From NCBI GenBank assembly GCA_014879535.1, contig JACSRX010000079.1:1-56140 (forward strand): a stretch of DNA of 56,140 nt, in the 5' to 3' direction. The stretch's first letter is position 1; every line of letters starts with the position of its first letter. Below are positions 1-10,300 of this stretch, one piece after another. Source of the DNA: Chthoniobacterales bacterium. Lineage in GTDB: Bacteria; Verrucomicrobiota; Verrucomicrobiia; Chthoniobacterales; JACTMZ01. The position numbers and the translations under genes are program-made. The notes below the pieces were generated by a model, which saw nothing but the letters and a program-made list of their open reading frames with translations, searched no databases and was not told the origin of the DNA.

Positions 1-1851
1 ACCGTCCTCCCCCGGCGGCGGATAGAATTCGGCCACCTTGGCGACGAATTCGTCGATGAACACCTTCATCATGGCGATGACCGCCTTGATGCGGTTGCTG
101 ATGAAGCTATACATGAACAACGCGGGGATCGCCACGAACAGCCCGAAGGTTGTCGCCAGCAGCGCACTGGCGATACCCGGTGCGATCGAGTTCACATCCA
201 CTTCGCCCGACTTGGCGATGACCGCAAACGTGATCATCACGCCGACCACGGTGCCGAGAAGGCCGACATAGGGACCACCGGCAATGCTGATGGTGAGATA
301 GGTGAGACCCTTGCCGAGTCGGTGCTGCTCGTGGACGAGCGCGGTATCCAAGGCGGCCCGGATCGCCTGGATCGAGCGGGCGCGCAACCCCTGCCCACGA
401 TACCGGTCTTGGGCCAACCTGTTGCGGATCTCCTCCGAACCGACATGGTAAACGTGGTAGAGTGGTGCACCGGTCGCCAGTTCGAGTTCCTCTTCGGACA
501 ATTCCTTGCCGAAAGTGGCGGCGGCCTTGGGCGAATCCAGATCGAGGGCGGTCAGATCGCTGGACACCTCCGCCCACAAGTTCTGGAACGCGGCGTTGCC
601 TTTCTCGATCCGGGCGAGATCGCGGAATTTCACCCCCGCGACCGACCAACCGACAATCATCATGACCACGCAGACCCCGACGGCGATCCAGCCGTCGAAC
701 ATCATGTTTTTGGCGATGTCTCCGAAGAGGGACACGTGCTCGAGCATTCCGCTGCTCTTGCCTCCGCTTCCCTCGGGATCACCGGCCTGCAAGAGCCGTC
801 CGGACAACTCGCTGCCGGCCTGAGTGAGGTAGGCGAGACGGAGGGCTGCGGACGGCAGAGCGGACCCGTAAATCTGCAACTCGTCCAACTCCCCGACAAA
901 ACGGCCCGCGCTGCCTTGGGCGGGATCGGGGCCTCCTAAAAACATGGCACCGCTACCGGCGGGCAATCCCGATTCGACGGCAGCGGCTTCCCGACCGTCC
1001 ACATACAGAACGAGGCGGTTGCCCGAAGCCGTGATGGCGACTTGACGCCAAGCACCGCCTCCAACCGCCTCCGGTGCCACGGCGCGCGGACTGCCCGTTA
1101 GCTCGACAAACGGAGCACCGCCCGCTGCCAGACCGACACGGAATCCGCCGGCATCGGGACGACTGAAAAGAACCGCCTCATTCGAGGTGTTCATCGGCTT
1201 GACCCACAGGACGAGGGTCAGTTCCCCACCCGCTTCCCACGCGTTGGCCGGGGTGCCGGGGATCTTCACCGGCTCGCGGCCGACGAGACGCAGTCCGCTG
1301 GCGATGATCGCCCCTTCCGTGACATTTCCCGCCGTTTCGGCATCGGAACCCGCGGCCGAGGAATCGCGCGGGGGCGTTCCCCGCTCGTCGAGGTGGTAAA
1401 CGAGCCGAGCGTTGTCCGGATACGTCTTCTTGGGATCGGGAGCTCCCTCGGCATCCGGCTTCGAGTTGCCGTAATACAGCCAGACATCCGTCTTGCCGGA
1501 AATCTCGGGCACACGCACCCACGCAAATCCCTCCGCCATGAGCGGGTCGAACTTTTCGAGATGAAAGGCAAGCGATGTCTTGTCATCTCCGGCAATGAAT
1601 CGGAGATCGCTGCCATCCTGGTTCACGAACTCGAACGGCAACACGCCGGGATGCAGGCGCACAAGAACGACGACCTCGCCCGGTTCGCCTTGGATTTCAG
1701 CGCCCTCGACAGTCGGGTCGATGGTCAACTTGACACGGCCGCCCCAGTCATTGTTCCACCAGGCGGAAGCATCGACGATCCCGAGAAGCAGGATGGCAAA
1801 CAGAGCAGCGAGGCCGCGCGAACGCGGCAGTTGTGTGATGAGCGACTTCAT
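1..1851 (-). CDS. DUF2341-LamG-MotA/TolQ/ExbB proton-channel protein (C terminus cut by window edge)
   Basis: The reading frame is open from the ATG at 1851 to base 1, giving 617 residues so far. After a signal peptide (MKSLITQLPRSRGLAALFA...) there is a DUF2341-type region (about residues 28-130, with the WVRVPEISGKTDVWLYYGN signature), then a LamG/concanavalin-like domain (about 145-345). A membrane segment follows near 384-404, and then a MotA/TolQ/ExbB channel domain with two more membrane helices (about 515-545 and 557-583). The family uses proton flow through an ExbB/ExbD-type stator to do work across the periplasm. The ATG overlaps the tpsB stop (ATGA), so the two are translationally coupled. 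This suggests that the channel serves the two-partner secretion machine; that role is inferred. An ExbD gene is expected just outside the left edge. Confidence 0.85.
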   Translation of the reverse strand, partial: MKSLITQLPRSRGLAALFAILLLGIVDASAWWNNDWGGRVKLTIDPTVEGAEIQGEPGEVVVLVRLHPGVLPFEFVNQDGSDLRFIAGDDKTSLAFHLEKFDPLMAEGFAWVRVPEISGKTDVWLYYGNSKPDAEGAPDPKKTYPDNARLVYHLDERGTPPRDSSAAGSDAETAGNVTEGAIIASGLRLVGREPVKIPGTPANAWEAGGELTLVLWVKPMNTSNEAVLFSRPDAGGFRVGLAAGGAPFVELTGSPRAVAPEAVGGGAWRQVAITASGNRLVLYVDGREAAAVESGLPAGSGAMFLGGPDPAQGSAGRFVGELDELQIYGSALPSAALRLAYLTQAGSELSGRLLQAGDPEGSGGKSSGMLEHVSLFGDIAKNMMFDGWIAVGVCVVMMIVGWSVAGVKFRDLARIEKGNAAFQNLWAEVSSDLTALDLDSPKAAATFGKELSEEELELATGAPLYHVYHVGSEEIRNRLAQDRYRGQGLRARSIQAIRAALDTALVHEQHRLGKGLTYLTISIAGGPYVGLLGTVVGVMITFAVIAKSGEVDVNSIAPGIASALLATTFGLFVAIPALFMYSFISNRIKAVIAMMKVFIDEFVAKVAEFYPPPGEDG

Positions 1852-3485
1852 AGTTCCCCCCAAAGTCGGAAGACCATCAGGGAGTCCCCGGCCTTGATGC
1901 TTCCCTGATCCACCTGCGGAATACCGACAACCACCGACCCGTTGAGCCAATCAAGCAGCCTGATCGTCGCCCCGAATCCGTAGCTCCAAAGCTCGAACTG
2001 CGTGGTCTGCTCGGGCAGCGGATCATTGATGTAGGCCGCCCCGGCATCGAGGAAGACGAAGGCACGCAACTCCTCGGCCGGACGCTTCGTCCAGGCCAAC
2101 AGCGATGGCGAATAAAATTCCAGACTGGCGGCCACCGCACTGTCCCCGACGACTTGCGATTCGAGATACCCGCGCACGGTGTTCAATCCGCCCACCGAAA
2201 ACTGCTCGCTGTCCACGAGCGCGTTCGGCGTGGCCTGCCCCTGCAGGACGCCTCGTGCGCGGAAATCCCACCAGAGGTCCTGCTCGTAGCTGCTGTAGCC
2301 GCGGAAATAAAAATAATTGCCGTTGGCCTCATAGCGCCGGTTGTCGAACTCGACTTCACCGCTACCCATTCCGCGGAAGTGCCAGTTGAGCGACCCGTCG
2401 AACTCGAAGCGGTAGTTCTTGCCCGCCCAGAACCCGGTGTAGCCGACCATGAACGGCCAATACGCCACCGGCGACGAGGAGATGAGTGCGTTGTCGAACG
2501 ACAGCGACTGCTCAAAATACTTGTAATCGATCCCGAACGTCACCGTGTGGTAGAGGCCCTGTTTGCCCGGCAACTCCGCGATCAGGCGCGTGCCGTAGAT
2601 CTCGCCATTTCCGGTCGAGGCCGAACCCCCGAGCGTGGACACGTCGCTGTTCTGCCGGATGGCCTGCGCCATGATCGAAAGACCGTCCCACCAAGGGAGA
2701 GGCGCGATGTAGTAACCCGAATAAACCGTGGCGTCCTCCGGCCGCTCCGGTGCCACCTGAAAAGCCAACCCGATCGTGTGCCCGAGTTGCCAGAGATTGT
2801 CGTAGCGTGCTGCCAAGTCGAACCGGAGCGGTGTTGTGTTCTCGCTGTAACGGTTGTTCAACTCCGCACTCGCGTGGAAGGGAAACACGTCCTTCACGAG
2901 CAACTCGACATCCACGGTGCCCGGCTGGGCACCCGGCTTGAACTCGGGGGTCACCTGCAAATCCGAGCGGCGGTTGAGCGCAATGAGGTCCCGCTGAACG
3001 TCGTCGATCCGCGGCAAAACGCCCTCCTGCAGCGACGGGGCGCGGCGCTTGATTTTCTCGATGTCAAAATACCGCGATCCCCTCACGGTCAGGCGCCCGA
3101 CGGGCATTTCCTGGACGACGAGCACGACCACCCCCTTGGACGGATCCTGCGGCGGAACCTCCACGACCACCGTCTGGTAACCCGCCCTCTGGTAGCGCTG
3201 CTCCAACGCGGCACGCGCCAGTTCCACATCCTCCTCCGTGCGATCGGGACCCATGTAGGCGTAAACGGCCATGTCCACCTCGTCCCGCGGAAGCTGCTTG
3301 GAGCCCACGATGCGGTATTCGCGGATGTAAAAGCGGTGCAGGGGGGAGGCTTCCTCGGGTGTCAGACTCGGCGCTGCAGACACGACTGGCCCCGCCTCCG
3401 GCGCGTCTTGGGCCCGGACAAATGCGGGGGAAAAAACGGCAGGAGTCAGAAACATTGCAAGCAATATGTTAGTTGACTTAATCAA
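1848..3485 (-). CDS. TpsB-type outer-membrane transporter (ShlB/FhaC/HecB family)
   Basis: This 545-residue protein should be the outer-membrane pore that secretes the giant TpsA encoded divergently at 4363. A signal peptide ends near the AQDAPEAG segment. A POTRA domain follows (about residues 50-125, starting RFYIREYRIVGSKQL), then a second POTRA-like stretch, then a 16-strand-type beta barrel with the family's conserved VRGY loop (VGGLNTVRGY, near residue 440). Length fits the family (about 550). The start is uncertain: a TTG at 3485, directly after an in-frame TAA, gives the best signal peptide with a basic n-region, while the first ATG lies at 3455. I see no good Shine-Dalgarno sequence before either. 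The stop overlaps the ATG of the downstream ExbB-like gene. Confidence 0.9.
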   Translation of the reverse strand: MIKSTNILLAMFLTPAVFSPAFVRAQDAPEAGPVVSAAPSLTPEEASPLHRFYIREYRIVGSKQLPRDEVDMAVYAYMGPDRTEEDVELARAALEQRYQRAGYQTVVVEVPPQDPSKGVVVLVVQEMPVGRLTVRGSRYFDIEKIKRRAPSLQEGVLPRIDDVQRDLIALNRRSDLQVTPEFKPGAQPGTVDVELLVKDVFPFHASAELNNRYSENTTPLRFDLAARYDNLWQLGHTIGLAFQVAPERPEDATVYSGYYIAPLPWWDGLSIMAQAIRQNSDVSTLGGSASTGNGEIYGTRLIAELPGKQGLYHTVTFGIDYKYFEQSLSFDNALISSSPVAYWPFMVGYTGFWAGKNYRFEFDGSLNWHFRGMGSGEVEFDNRRYEANGNYFYFRGYSSYEQDLWWDFRARGVLQGQATPNALVDSEQFSVGGLNTVRGYLESQVVGDSAVAASLEFYSPSLLAWTKRPAEELRAFVFLDAGAAYINDPLPEQTTQFELWSYGFGATIRLLDWLNGSVVVGIPQVDQGSIKAGDSLMVFRLWGEL

Positions 3486-3554
3486 TTAAGTATTTTGGCT
3501 AAAAAAATTGGCCACAGTTCAAAAATTCAATCCAACGGCAAGCAGCAGAAAGTT

Positions 3555-3579
3555 GATAACGACTTAAACAGGCGTGATT
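3555..3579. promoter_or_regulatory. 25-bp dyad operator candidate, site D (upstream of tpsB)
   Basis: The site reads GATAACGAC on the left and CGTGATT on the right. It matches 21 of 25 positions with the site at 23857-23881 (opposite strand). It lies 70-95 bp upstream of the tpsB start. Half-sites AATAAC/GTTATT are separated by 13 bp in all four copies found in this window. Probable binding site of a dimeric regulator; the neighbouring Rrf2 protein is the obvious candidate, which is inference. Confidence 0.6.
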
Positions 3580-3706
3580 TGACACCTTAAAAGCATACAC
3601 GCTTTCAAGTCAAAGTGTTTTTTGCCCTCGAATCCGTCCATCTTTTCCCAAGGGCGGAATCGCCTCGGGGGTTCGAGTCGCTTCCAATCCGCGCGGACCC
3701 CAAACC

Positions 3707-4162
3707 TCAGATCCCCTCGCCGTCCAAACCACGCGTGTCCACAGTTCCATAGGGCGAAGCCTTCAGGACATCCTCCAAGGACGAGCTATCCATCATGTCA
3801 GCCACCAGATTTCTCGCCTCCCGCATCACATGGCGGAAACGGCACACGGACTCTTGGGAACACCTCTTGTAGTCTGTGACGGACACACAACTGATGGGGG
3901 CCAAGTAGCCGTCAAAATGCCGGACGATTTCCCCCATGGTGATGCGGCCCGGGTGTTTGGCCAGATAATACCCCCCTTTTTTGCCGGGCACGCTGTTCAC
4001 CCACTTGCGCTCTTTGAGATCGAGCATGATGTGCTCCAAGAACCGCTTGGGGATGTCATTGCGTCGGGCCAACTCGATGATGGGAATGGGGGCACCGCCA
4101 TAGTGCTCAGCCAGAGTAAACACCGCCCGCAGGGCGTAATCGGTGCGCATCGAAAGCTGCAT
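3707..4162 (-). CDS. Rrf2-family transcriptional regulator
   Basis: This 151-residue protein has the Rrf2 winged-helix signature: MRTDYALRAVFTLAEH at the N terminus, a recognition region IPKRFLEHIMLDLKE, and GKKGGYYLAK in the wing. Three cysteines follow in C-X8-C-X5-C spacing (in SCVSVTDYKRC and ESVCRF). That is close to the iron-sulfur ligands of IscR/NsrR (C-X5-C-X5-C or similar), so cluster sensing is plausible but not shown. I chose the ATG at 4162 because AAGGA lies 4 bases upstream; a TTG at 4198 is the longer alternative. It sits between tpsB and tpsA and next to the dyad at 4255, consistent with autoregulation and control of the secretion genes. CymR, the cysteine regulator, belongs to the same family, so a link to the sulfur operon further right cannot be excluded. 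Confidence 0.88.
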   Translation of the reverse strand: MQLSMRTDYALRAVFTLAEHYGGAPIPIIELARRNDIPKRFLEHIMLDLKERKWVNSVPGKKGGYYLAKHPGRITMGEIVRHFDGYLAPISCVSVTDYKRCSQESVCRFRHVMREARNLVADMMDSSSLEDVLKASPYGTVDTRGLDGEGI

Positions 4163-4241
4163 GACATCCTTGGTATCACAGAGGATAGGCCGCACCAAGT
4201 GTTGTCCTGGGCGGTCATGACGCCTCGAATGGAAAAGGTGT

Positions 4242-4269
4242 TTGACACGGCATTAATAACGACTAATTT
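4242..4269 (+). promoter_or_regulatory. Probable tpsA promoter
   Basis: TTGACA at 4242-4247 is followed after 16 bp by TAATTT at 4264-4269, giving a predicted start near 4276 and an untranslated leader of roughly 87 bases before the ATG at 4363. The -10 element lies inside the dyad at 4255-4279, so a protein bound there would block this promoter. Confidence 0.55.
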
Positions 4270-4279
4270 AATAGTTATT
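4255..4279. promoter_or_regulatory. 25-bp dyad operator candidate, site A (rrf2/tpsA divergent region)
   Basis: Left arm AATAACGAC, right arm AGTTATT, 9 of 11 outer positions symmetric. It is one of four related sites (3555, 4255, 22263, 23857) sharing ATAACGAC at the left and GT-K-ATT at the right with identical 25-bp length. Its position over the -10 of tpsA and between divergent genes is what is expected for an autoregulated repressor site. Confidence 0.65.
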
Positions 4280-4362
4280 CTAAGCACCTTGATGGCGCGG
4301 GCGTTGGCTTGAGGCCGCCGCGACGCGGACAAACTCACCCGACGGCACAACAATCCGGCATC

Positions 4363-7300
4363 ATGCGCATTCACCGCCAACAGCACGTCGTGAGGGCCGG
4401 GAGCCGCAAGTTCTGGCTGACCACGGCGTTCCTGCTGCTCGGCGGCGCATCCACCTCGTTCACGGGGGACATTCTCCGGGGTGGCGCCACTGTGGAAAAC
4501 ACCCGCGCCCGCGCGGCGGCGGTGGCAGCCAGTGGTCAGCGTGCCGCGGCGGAAAGCCGGGCACGTTTCCAGGACCGTCTCGCCAAGACCACGATGGCCG
4601 TCCAGTCGGCAAGGTCCATGCAGGCCGCGGCACGGGCCGCTGCCGGAGTGGGCAACGTGCCGGACGGACTCACGCCGGGCGGGTTGGAACGCTACGAGCC
4701 AGGCCATCCCGATTATCGCTGGGATGGAGCGGATGGTCCGACCCAATCTGGCCAGATCGTCACCATCCACCAGAAGCTGCAGCAGGCGGTGCTGAACTGG
4801 AAAACGTTCAACATCGGCCGCAACACGACATTGCACTTCGACCAGAGCGCCGGGGGCAACAAGGCCGACCAGTGGGTGGCCTTCAACACCGTGCTCGATC
4901 CTTCGGGGCGCCCCTCACAGATCCTCGGTCGCATGACCGCCCCAGGGCAAGTTTACGTCATCAACCAGAACGGCATCATTTTTGGCGGCTCCAGCCAGGT
5001 CAACACCCGGGCGCTGGTCGCCTCATCGCTCCCCATCAACGTGAACTTGGTGGAGAAAGGCCTGCTCAACAACCCCGATCTCCAATTCCTATTTTCCGCG
5101 TTGCCACTCGCCGCAGGCACCCAAGGCACGGGTGCCTTCGTCCCCTCTCCTCCGTCCAGCGGCACCATTGGCGCCGTCGTCGTCGAGGCCGGGGCGAAGA
5201 TCAGCACCCCCACCTCGGCCGACAACACCGGCGGCCGTGTCGCGCTCATCGGGCCGCGTGTCGTCAACAACGGCGAAATTTCCAGCCCGGACGGCCAGAC
5301 AATCCTCGCGGCGGGACTTCAAGTCGGATGGACCGCGAGTTCCGATCCCAGCCTTCGCGGACTCCAAATCTACATCGGCGCCGTGAGCGACCCCTTGCTC
5401 GCACCCGACGGAGGGGTCGTTGTTCAAAACGGTGTGATCAGCGCCCCGCGAGGTGCCATCACGCTCACCGGCAGGGAAATCCGCCAGTCTGGGGTGATCG
5501 AAAGCACGACCTCTGTCTCGTTGAATGGCCGCGTCGATCTCATTGCCAGCTACAATGCCATCGCCAACCCGCGCTACGATGCCGCCGTGCCGGCCACCGG
5601 CTCACCCTTCCTTTACCGGACCACCGGCTCCGTCCATCTCGAACCGGGCAGTTTCATCAGCATCCTTCCGGAATGGGACAGCGACAAAAAGCTGATCGGC
5701 AGCGCCAAGCTCGCACTTCCGAGCCGCGTCAACATCGAGGGGTTGGCTGTGCATTTCGGCGCCAACTCGGGACTGCTGGCCCCGTCCGGTGAAGTCAACA
5801 TCAGCGTCGGCAATTGGTCCTATCTGAATTCACCCGCCCAATCGCAATTCCTCCGCGATGCCGGGCAGGTTTACGTGGACAACGGTGCTTTTATCGACGT
5901 ATCAGGCTCCCGCGATGTCGTCGTTCCCATGTCGCAGAATTTTCTTTCCATCCAACTGCGCGGGGCGGAGCTCGCAAACTCCCCCGTGCAGCGCGGTGGC
6001 ATCCTTCGCGGCGCAACCCTCATCGTGGACCTCCGGCGCAAGGGCACCTACTTCGGCCGGGAATGGGTTGGGACCCCGCTGGCGGACCTCACCGGATACA
6101 CCGGCCTGATCGAGCGCAGCATCGGCGAACTCACCCTCGACGGCGGCAACATCGATATCCAGGCAGGCGGCTCTGTGGTCATCCAGAGCGGAGCCTCCCT
6201 CGATGTCTCCGGCGGCTGGCGAAACGTGCAGGGCGGCAACGTCCGGACCACGCGGCTCTTGTCCGGAAACCAGATTGTCGACATCGGCAGCGCCACGCCG
6301 GATCGCGTTTACACGGGCATCTATGACGGACGGACCACCGTGATCCACACGAAATGGGGCGTCTCCAAGACCTACCGCAATCCGTTTGCCGCCGACGTCT
6401 CGCGCTACGAACCCGGCTACATCGACGGTGCCGGAGGTGGCAGCCTCTCCATCACCGCACCGGCGATGGCTTTGGACGGCAGCCTGTTCGGCCAGACGGT
6501 GACCGGCCCGCGCCAGCTGCGGTCCGCCACGACGGACAGTTCACTGCCGCAGGTCTCCTCGCTCGCGCTGCTCCTGCAGGCACAGCGAGGCGCAGCGCCG
6601 AACATCATCCCATCGTATCCCGATTTGGTGCAGATCGTCTTTGGCAACGGATCATCGGCAGGCCACGTCGCGCCTTTCGCCCTCGACGCCTCCGGCCATC
6701 CCGGAGAGCTTGACGAGGAGCGGCGCAAACGCATCAACCTCTCGACTGATCTCCTTGCCGGCACCGGCTTCGGTTCTCTCACCATCCAGAACGAAGGCGG
6801 CTCCATGGATCTTCCGCGGGGAGTCAACTTGAACGCACCAACGGGAGGGGCGATCTCCCTCACGGCGGGCAACATCACAATCAGCGGTTCGATCTTCGCG
6901 CCCGGGGGCACCCTCGCCTTCAAGGCCTACAACATCACGCCGGAGCAGGCCGCATTGGCCGCCGCCGCCCCGGTGCCGGTGGTGCCCGCGCCGAATCCCG
7001 GCATGGGGATTTTCCGGCTCGCATCCGGAGCCGTCCTCTCCACCGCCGGCCTTGTCGAGGACGACCGCCCCACCTCAACCCGCGCGGCGCCTCGTCCGTT
7101 CAGTCCCAACGGCGGCTCCATCAGCATCAATGCCTACACGGCCAATCTCGCCCCGGGCAGCCTGATCGACGTCTCCGGAGGCTTCAACATGAGCATCCAC
7201 GCCACGCGCCGCTACGGCAACGGCGGCTCCATCAGCATTCTCGCAGGACAGGACCCCGGTCTCCCGTCAGTGCTCGGCGGTAAGCTTTCACTCGGCTCCT

Positions 7301-10300
7301 CGCTGAGCGGATTCGCCGGCGGCCTTGGCGGCTCCCTCGCAATTCAGGCTCCGCTCATCCAGATCGGAGGCAAGGCGCTCAGCACCAATTCGCTCATGCT
7401 GTCGCCCGATTTCTTCTCGCGCGGCGGATTCGCCAGCTTCCATCTCACCGGACTCGGCGAGGCAACCTCGACCCCCGGAAAATTCCTCCCCGGCGTTTAC
7501 ATCGCCCCGGGCACGCGGATCGAGCCTGTGGTCGCGGGACTGTCACACACGCCGCACACACCGGGCGGACTCGGGTTGACCATGCGCGTCGTGGACAAAC
7601 CCATCGGGATCCGCTCGCCCATGCATCTGGCCTTCTCCGCTCCGGGCGTGAAGGACGCATTTTCCGGCGGACTGCTTGTGCGCGGCCACGTCGTGATGGG
7701 CCAAGGCGCCGTGATCAAGACTGATCCGCTCGGTGGGGTCTCCCTCAATGGAAACACCGTGACCATGCTGGGCTCGATTTTCGCGCCCGCCGGAACCATC
7801 TCCCTCTCCGGCGCCACGGATTCGAAATCCTTGTTTGCGGACCAGAATCAGGCTCTCGCCACGGTTTACATCGGACCCGGGAGCATCCTCTCCGCCGCGG
7901 GCACCACGCTCATGCTGCCGGATCCCTACGGCCGCCGCACGGGACTCGTGCTTCCCGGCGGGACAATCTCCCTGCGCGGCAACATCATCGCCGCCGCGGG
8001 CTCCGTGCTCGATGTCTCGGGTGCCTCCGGTGTCTTCGACGTGCACCCGATGGTGGCGCGTCCGTTCGGAAGCGTGGCGGTGCCGGCCAACAGCGGACTC
8101 ACCGCGCCGCCCTTCGCCCTCCGCACGATTCCCATGCGTCTCGACAGCGGCGGCGGCCTCATTTCGTTGCAAGGCGGACAGCTGCTCTTCTCGGAGGCAA
8201 CCTTGCTGGGCCGCGGCGGTGGCCCGGGCGCCACGGGCGGCTCGCTCATCGTGTCCTCCGGTCGCTTTTATCCCGAGGGGGCGTCACCGCTGCCGAACGA
8301 CATCAATCTCATCGTGAAACAGAGTGGCTCCGTCCTCGCCGAGCCGCCACCGGGCGTCGGCTATGGCGTCGGACTTCCGGCGGTTCCCGCGGCGGGATTT
8401 TCCAATGCCGGGACGGGATACTTCGTCGCCGATGTTTTTGGAGCGGGCGGATTCGATGCGCTCGCGCTCCGGGGCAACGTGCAGTTCCTCGGACCTGTCA
8501 GCATCACTGCCGGATCCGCCATTTCCGTGGCTGACGGCGGCGTGCTCTGGGCTGACAGCGACGTTCGCTTGACCGCACCCTATGTGGCGCTGGGCATGGC
8601 ATTCCAACCACCGGTCGCACCGGAGGACCGCACAAGTCCGTTCCTGCTGGGAAGCGCCCCGTTCAACTTCGCGCCGACCTACGGTCCCGGACGGCTCTAT
8701 GTGACGGCCCGCAATATCGATGTTGGCACGCTCTCTCTGCAGAACATCGGTGGCGCTTCCCTCTCGGCGGATCGTGACCTGCGTGGAAGCGGGTTCTTCA
8801 ACATCGCGGGCACCCTCGACCTGCGAGCCGGGCAAGTTTATCCGGTGACGGCCTCCGAATTCACCATCGTCGCCTACGACTACACGCTCGGGGGCACGAA
8901 CCGCAGCGGCACCATCAACATCACGGGGACATCCACCCAACCGCTGCCGCTCTCGGCCGGCGGCACGTTGAGCGTCTATGCTTCTGTCATCAACCAAGGC
9001 GGTGTTCTCCGTGCGCCGTTCGGCACGATCAACTTTGGCTGGGACGGCACGGGAGCCAAGCCTGTGGATCTCCTTGCCGGCAACGCCGTCGCCTTCCCCG
9101 TGACCGGTGAACTCAACCTCGCACCGGGCAGCGTCACCTCCGTCTCCGCCATCGATCCCATCACCGGCAAAGGCATCACGATCCCCTACGGCGTGAGTCC
9201 GGACGGAACCTCGTGGATCGACCCGCGCGGCGTGGACATCACTTCGGGAGGACTCCCCGAGAAGACCATCCGGGTCGCCGCACAAAATCTCTCGGTGGCC
9301 GAAGGTGCCACGATCGACATCCGCGGGGGCGGCGAATTGCTCGCCTACCGCTGGGAGCAGGGCAATGGCGGCACCGTGGACATCCTGTCTTCAACCACGA
9401 CCTTCGCCGTCCTTCCGGGAGTGCAAGCCGACATCGCCCCCTTTGCCCCGTTCGCCCTCTCGCTCAACGCGGCCGACGGTCCCGGCTACGCCAACAGCTC
9501 TCTCGGCTTGGGCGACCGCGTTTATCTCGCGGGCAGCAAGACGCTGGCCGCCGGATATTACACGCTGCTCCCCGCACGCTACGCCCTGCTGCCCGGCGCC
9601 GTGCTCGTGACTCCGCTGAACCAGACCGCGCCCGCCGGCAGCTACGAGACGGCCGAGGGCGCCAGCATTGTCTCGGGCTACCGCTTCAACGGTCTCAACT
9701 CCTCGCGCACGATCTCGACCATCTCGGAACATTTCGAGGTCGCCTCCGCGGATGTCGTCAACAACCGGGCCAAATACGAGGTGATCACCGCCAGCTCCTT
9801 CCTCGCGCGCGCCGCGTCGGAGCTGAACATCGACGCGCAGCGGCTTCCCCGTGATTCCGGCTATCTTCTCCTGCAGGCGGCAAATACCATGACCCTGCTC
9901 GGCGATGTCATTGCGCAGCCCGCCGGACGCGGACGCGGCGGGGCGATGGACATCAGTTCTCCGCGCGACATCGTCATCAACACCGGCGGGACACCCGTGG
10001 CCGGGGCCATCGCCCTCAGTTCCGAGAAGCTCTCGGGCTTCGAGGTCGAAAGCCTCCTCGTCGGCGGACGCAGAATCCGCGGGACAAACGGCACGTCCGT
10101 CGAGGTGCTCTCGGGCAAGGTGACCCTTGACAATGCAGGCTCCGCACTCTCCGCCCGCGACGTGGTGCTGACAGCAAAAACAGAACTCACCCTCGCAGCT
10201 GGATCTTCCATCTCATCCTCTGGCCCCCTCAGCGGCGCGGCGGAAACGCTCCTTTTCACGGCTGACGGCACCGCACTCCGCGTCTCCGGCGACGAGGATG

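Noticed and set aside
2154-3476. Long plus-strand open frame (440 codons) opposite tpsB
   Set aside because: Exact antisense of a clear POTRA/barrel gene; protein is low-complexity with many Arg/His and no domain. GC-rich third positions keep the opposite strand open.
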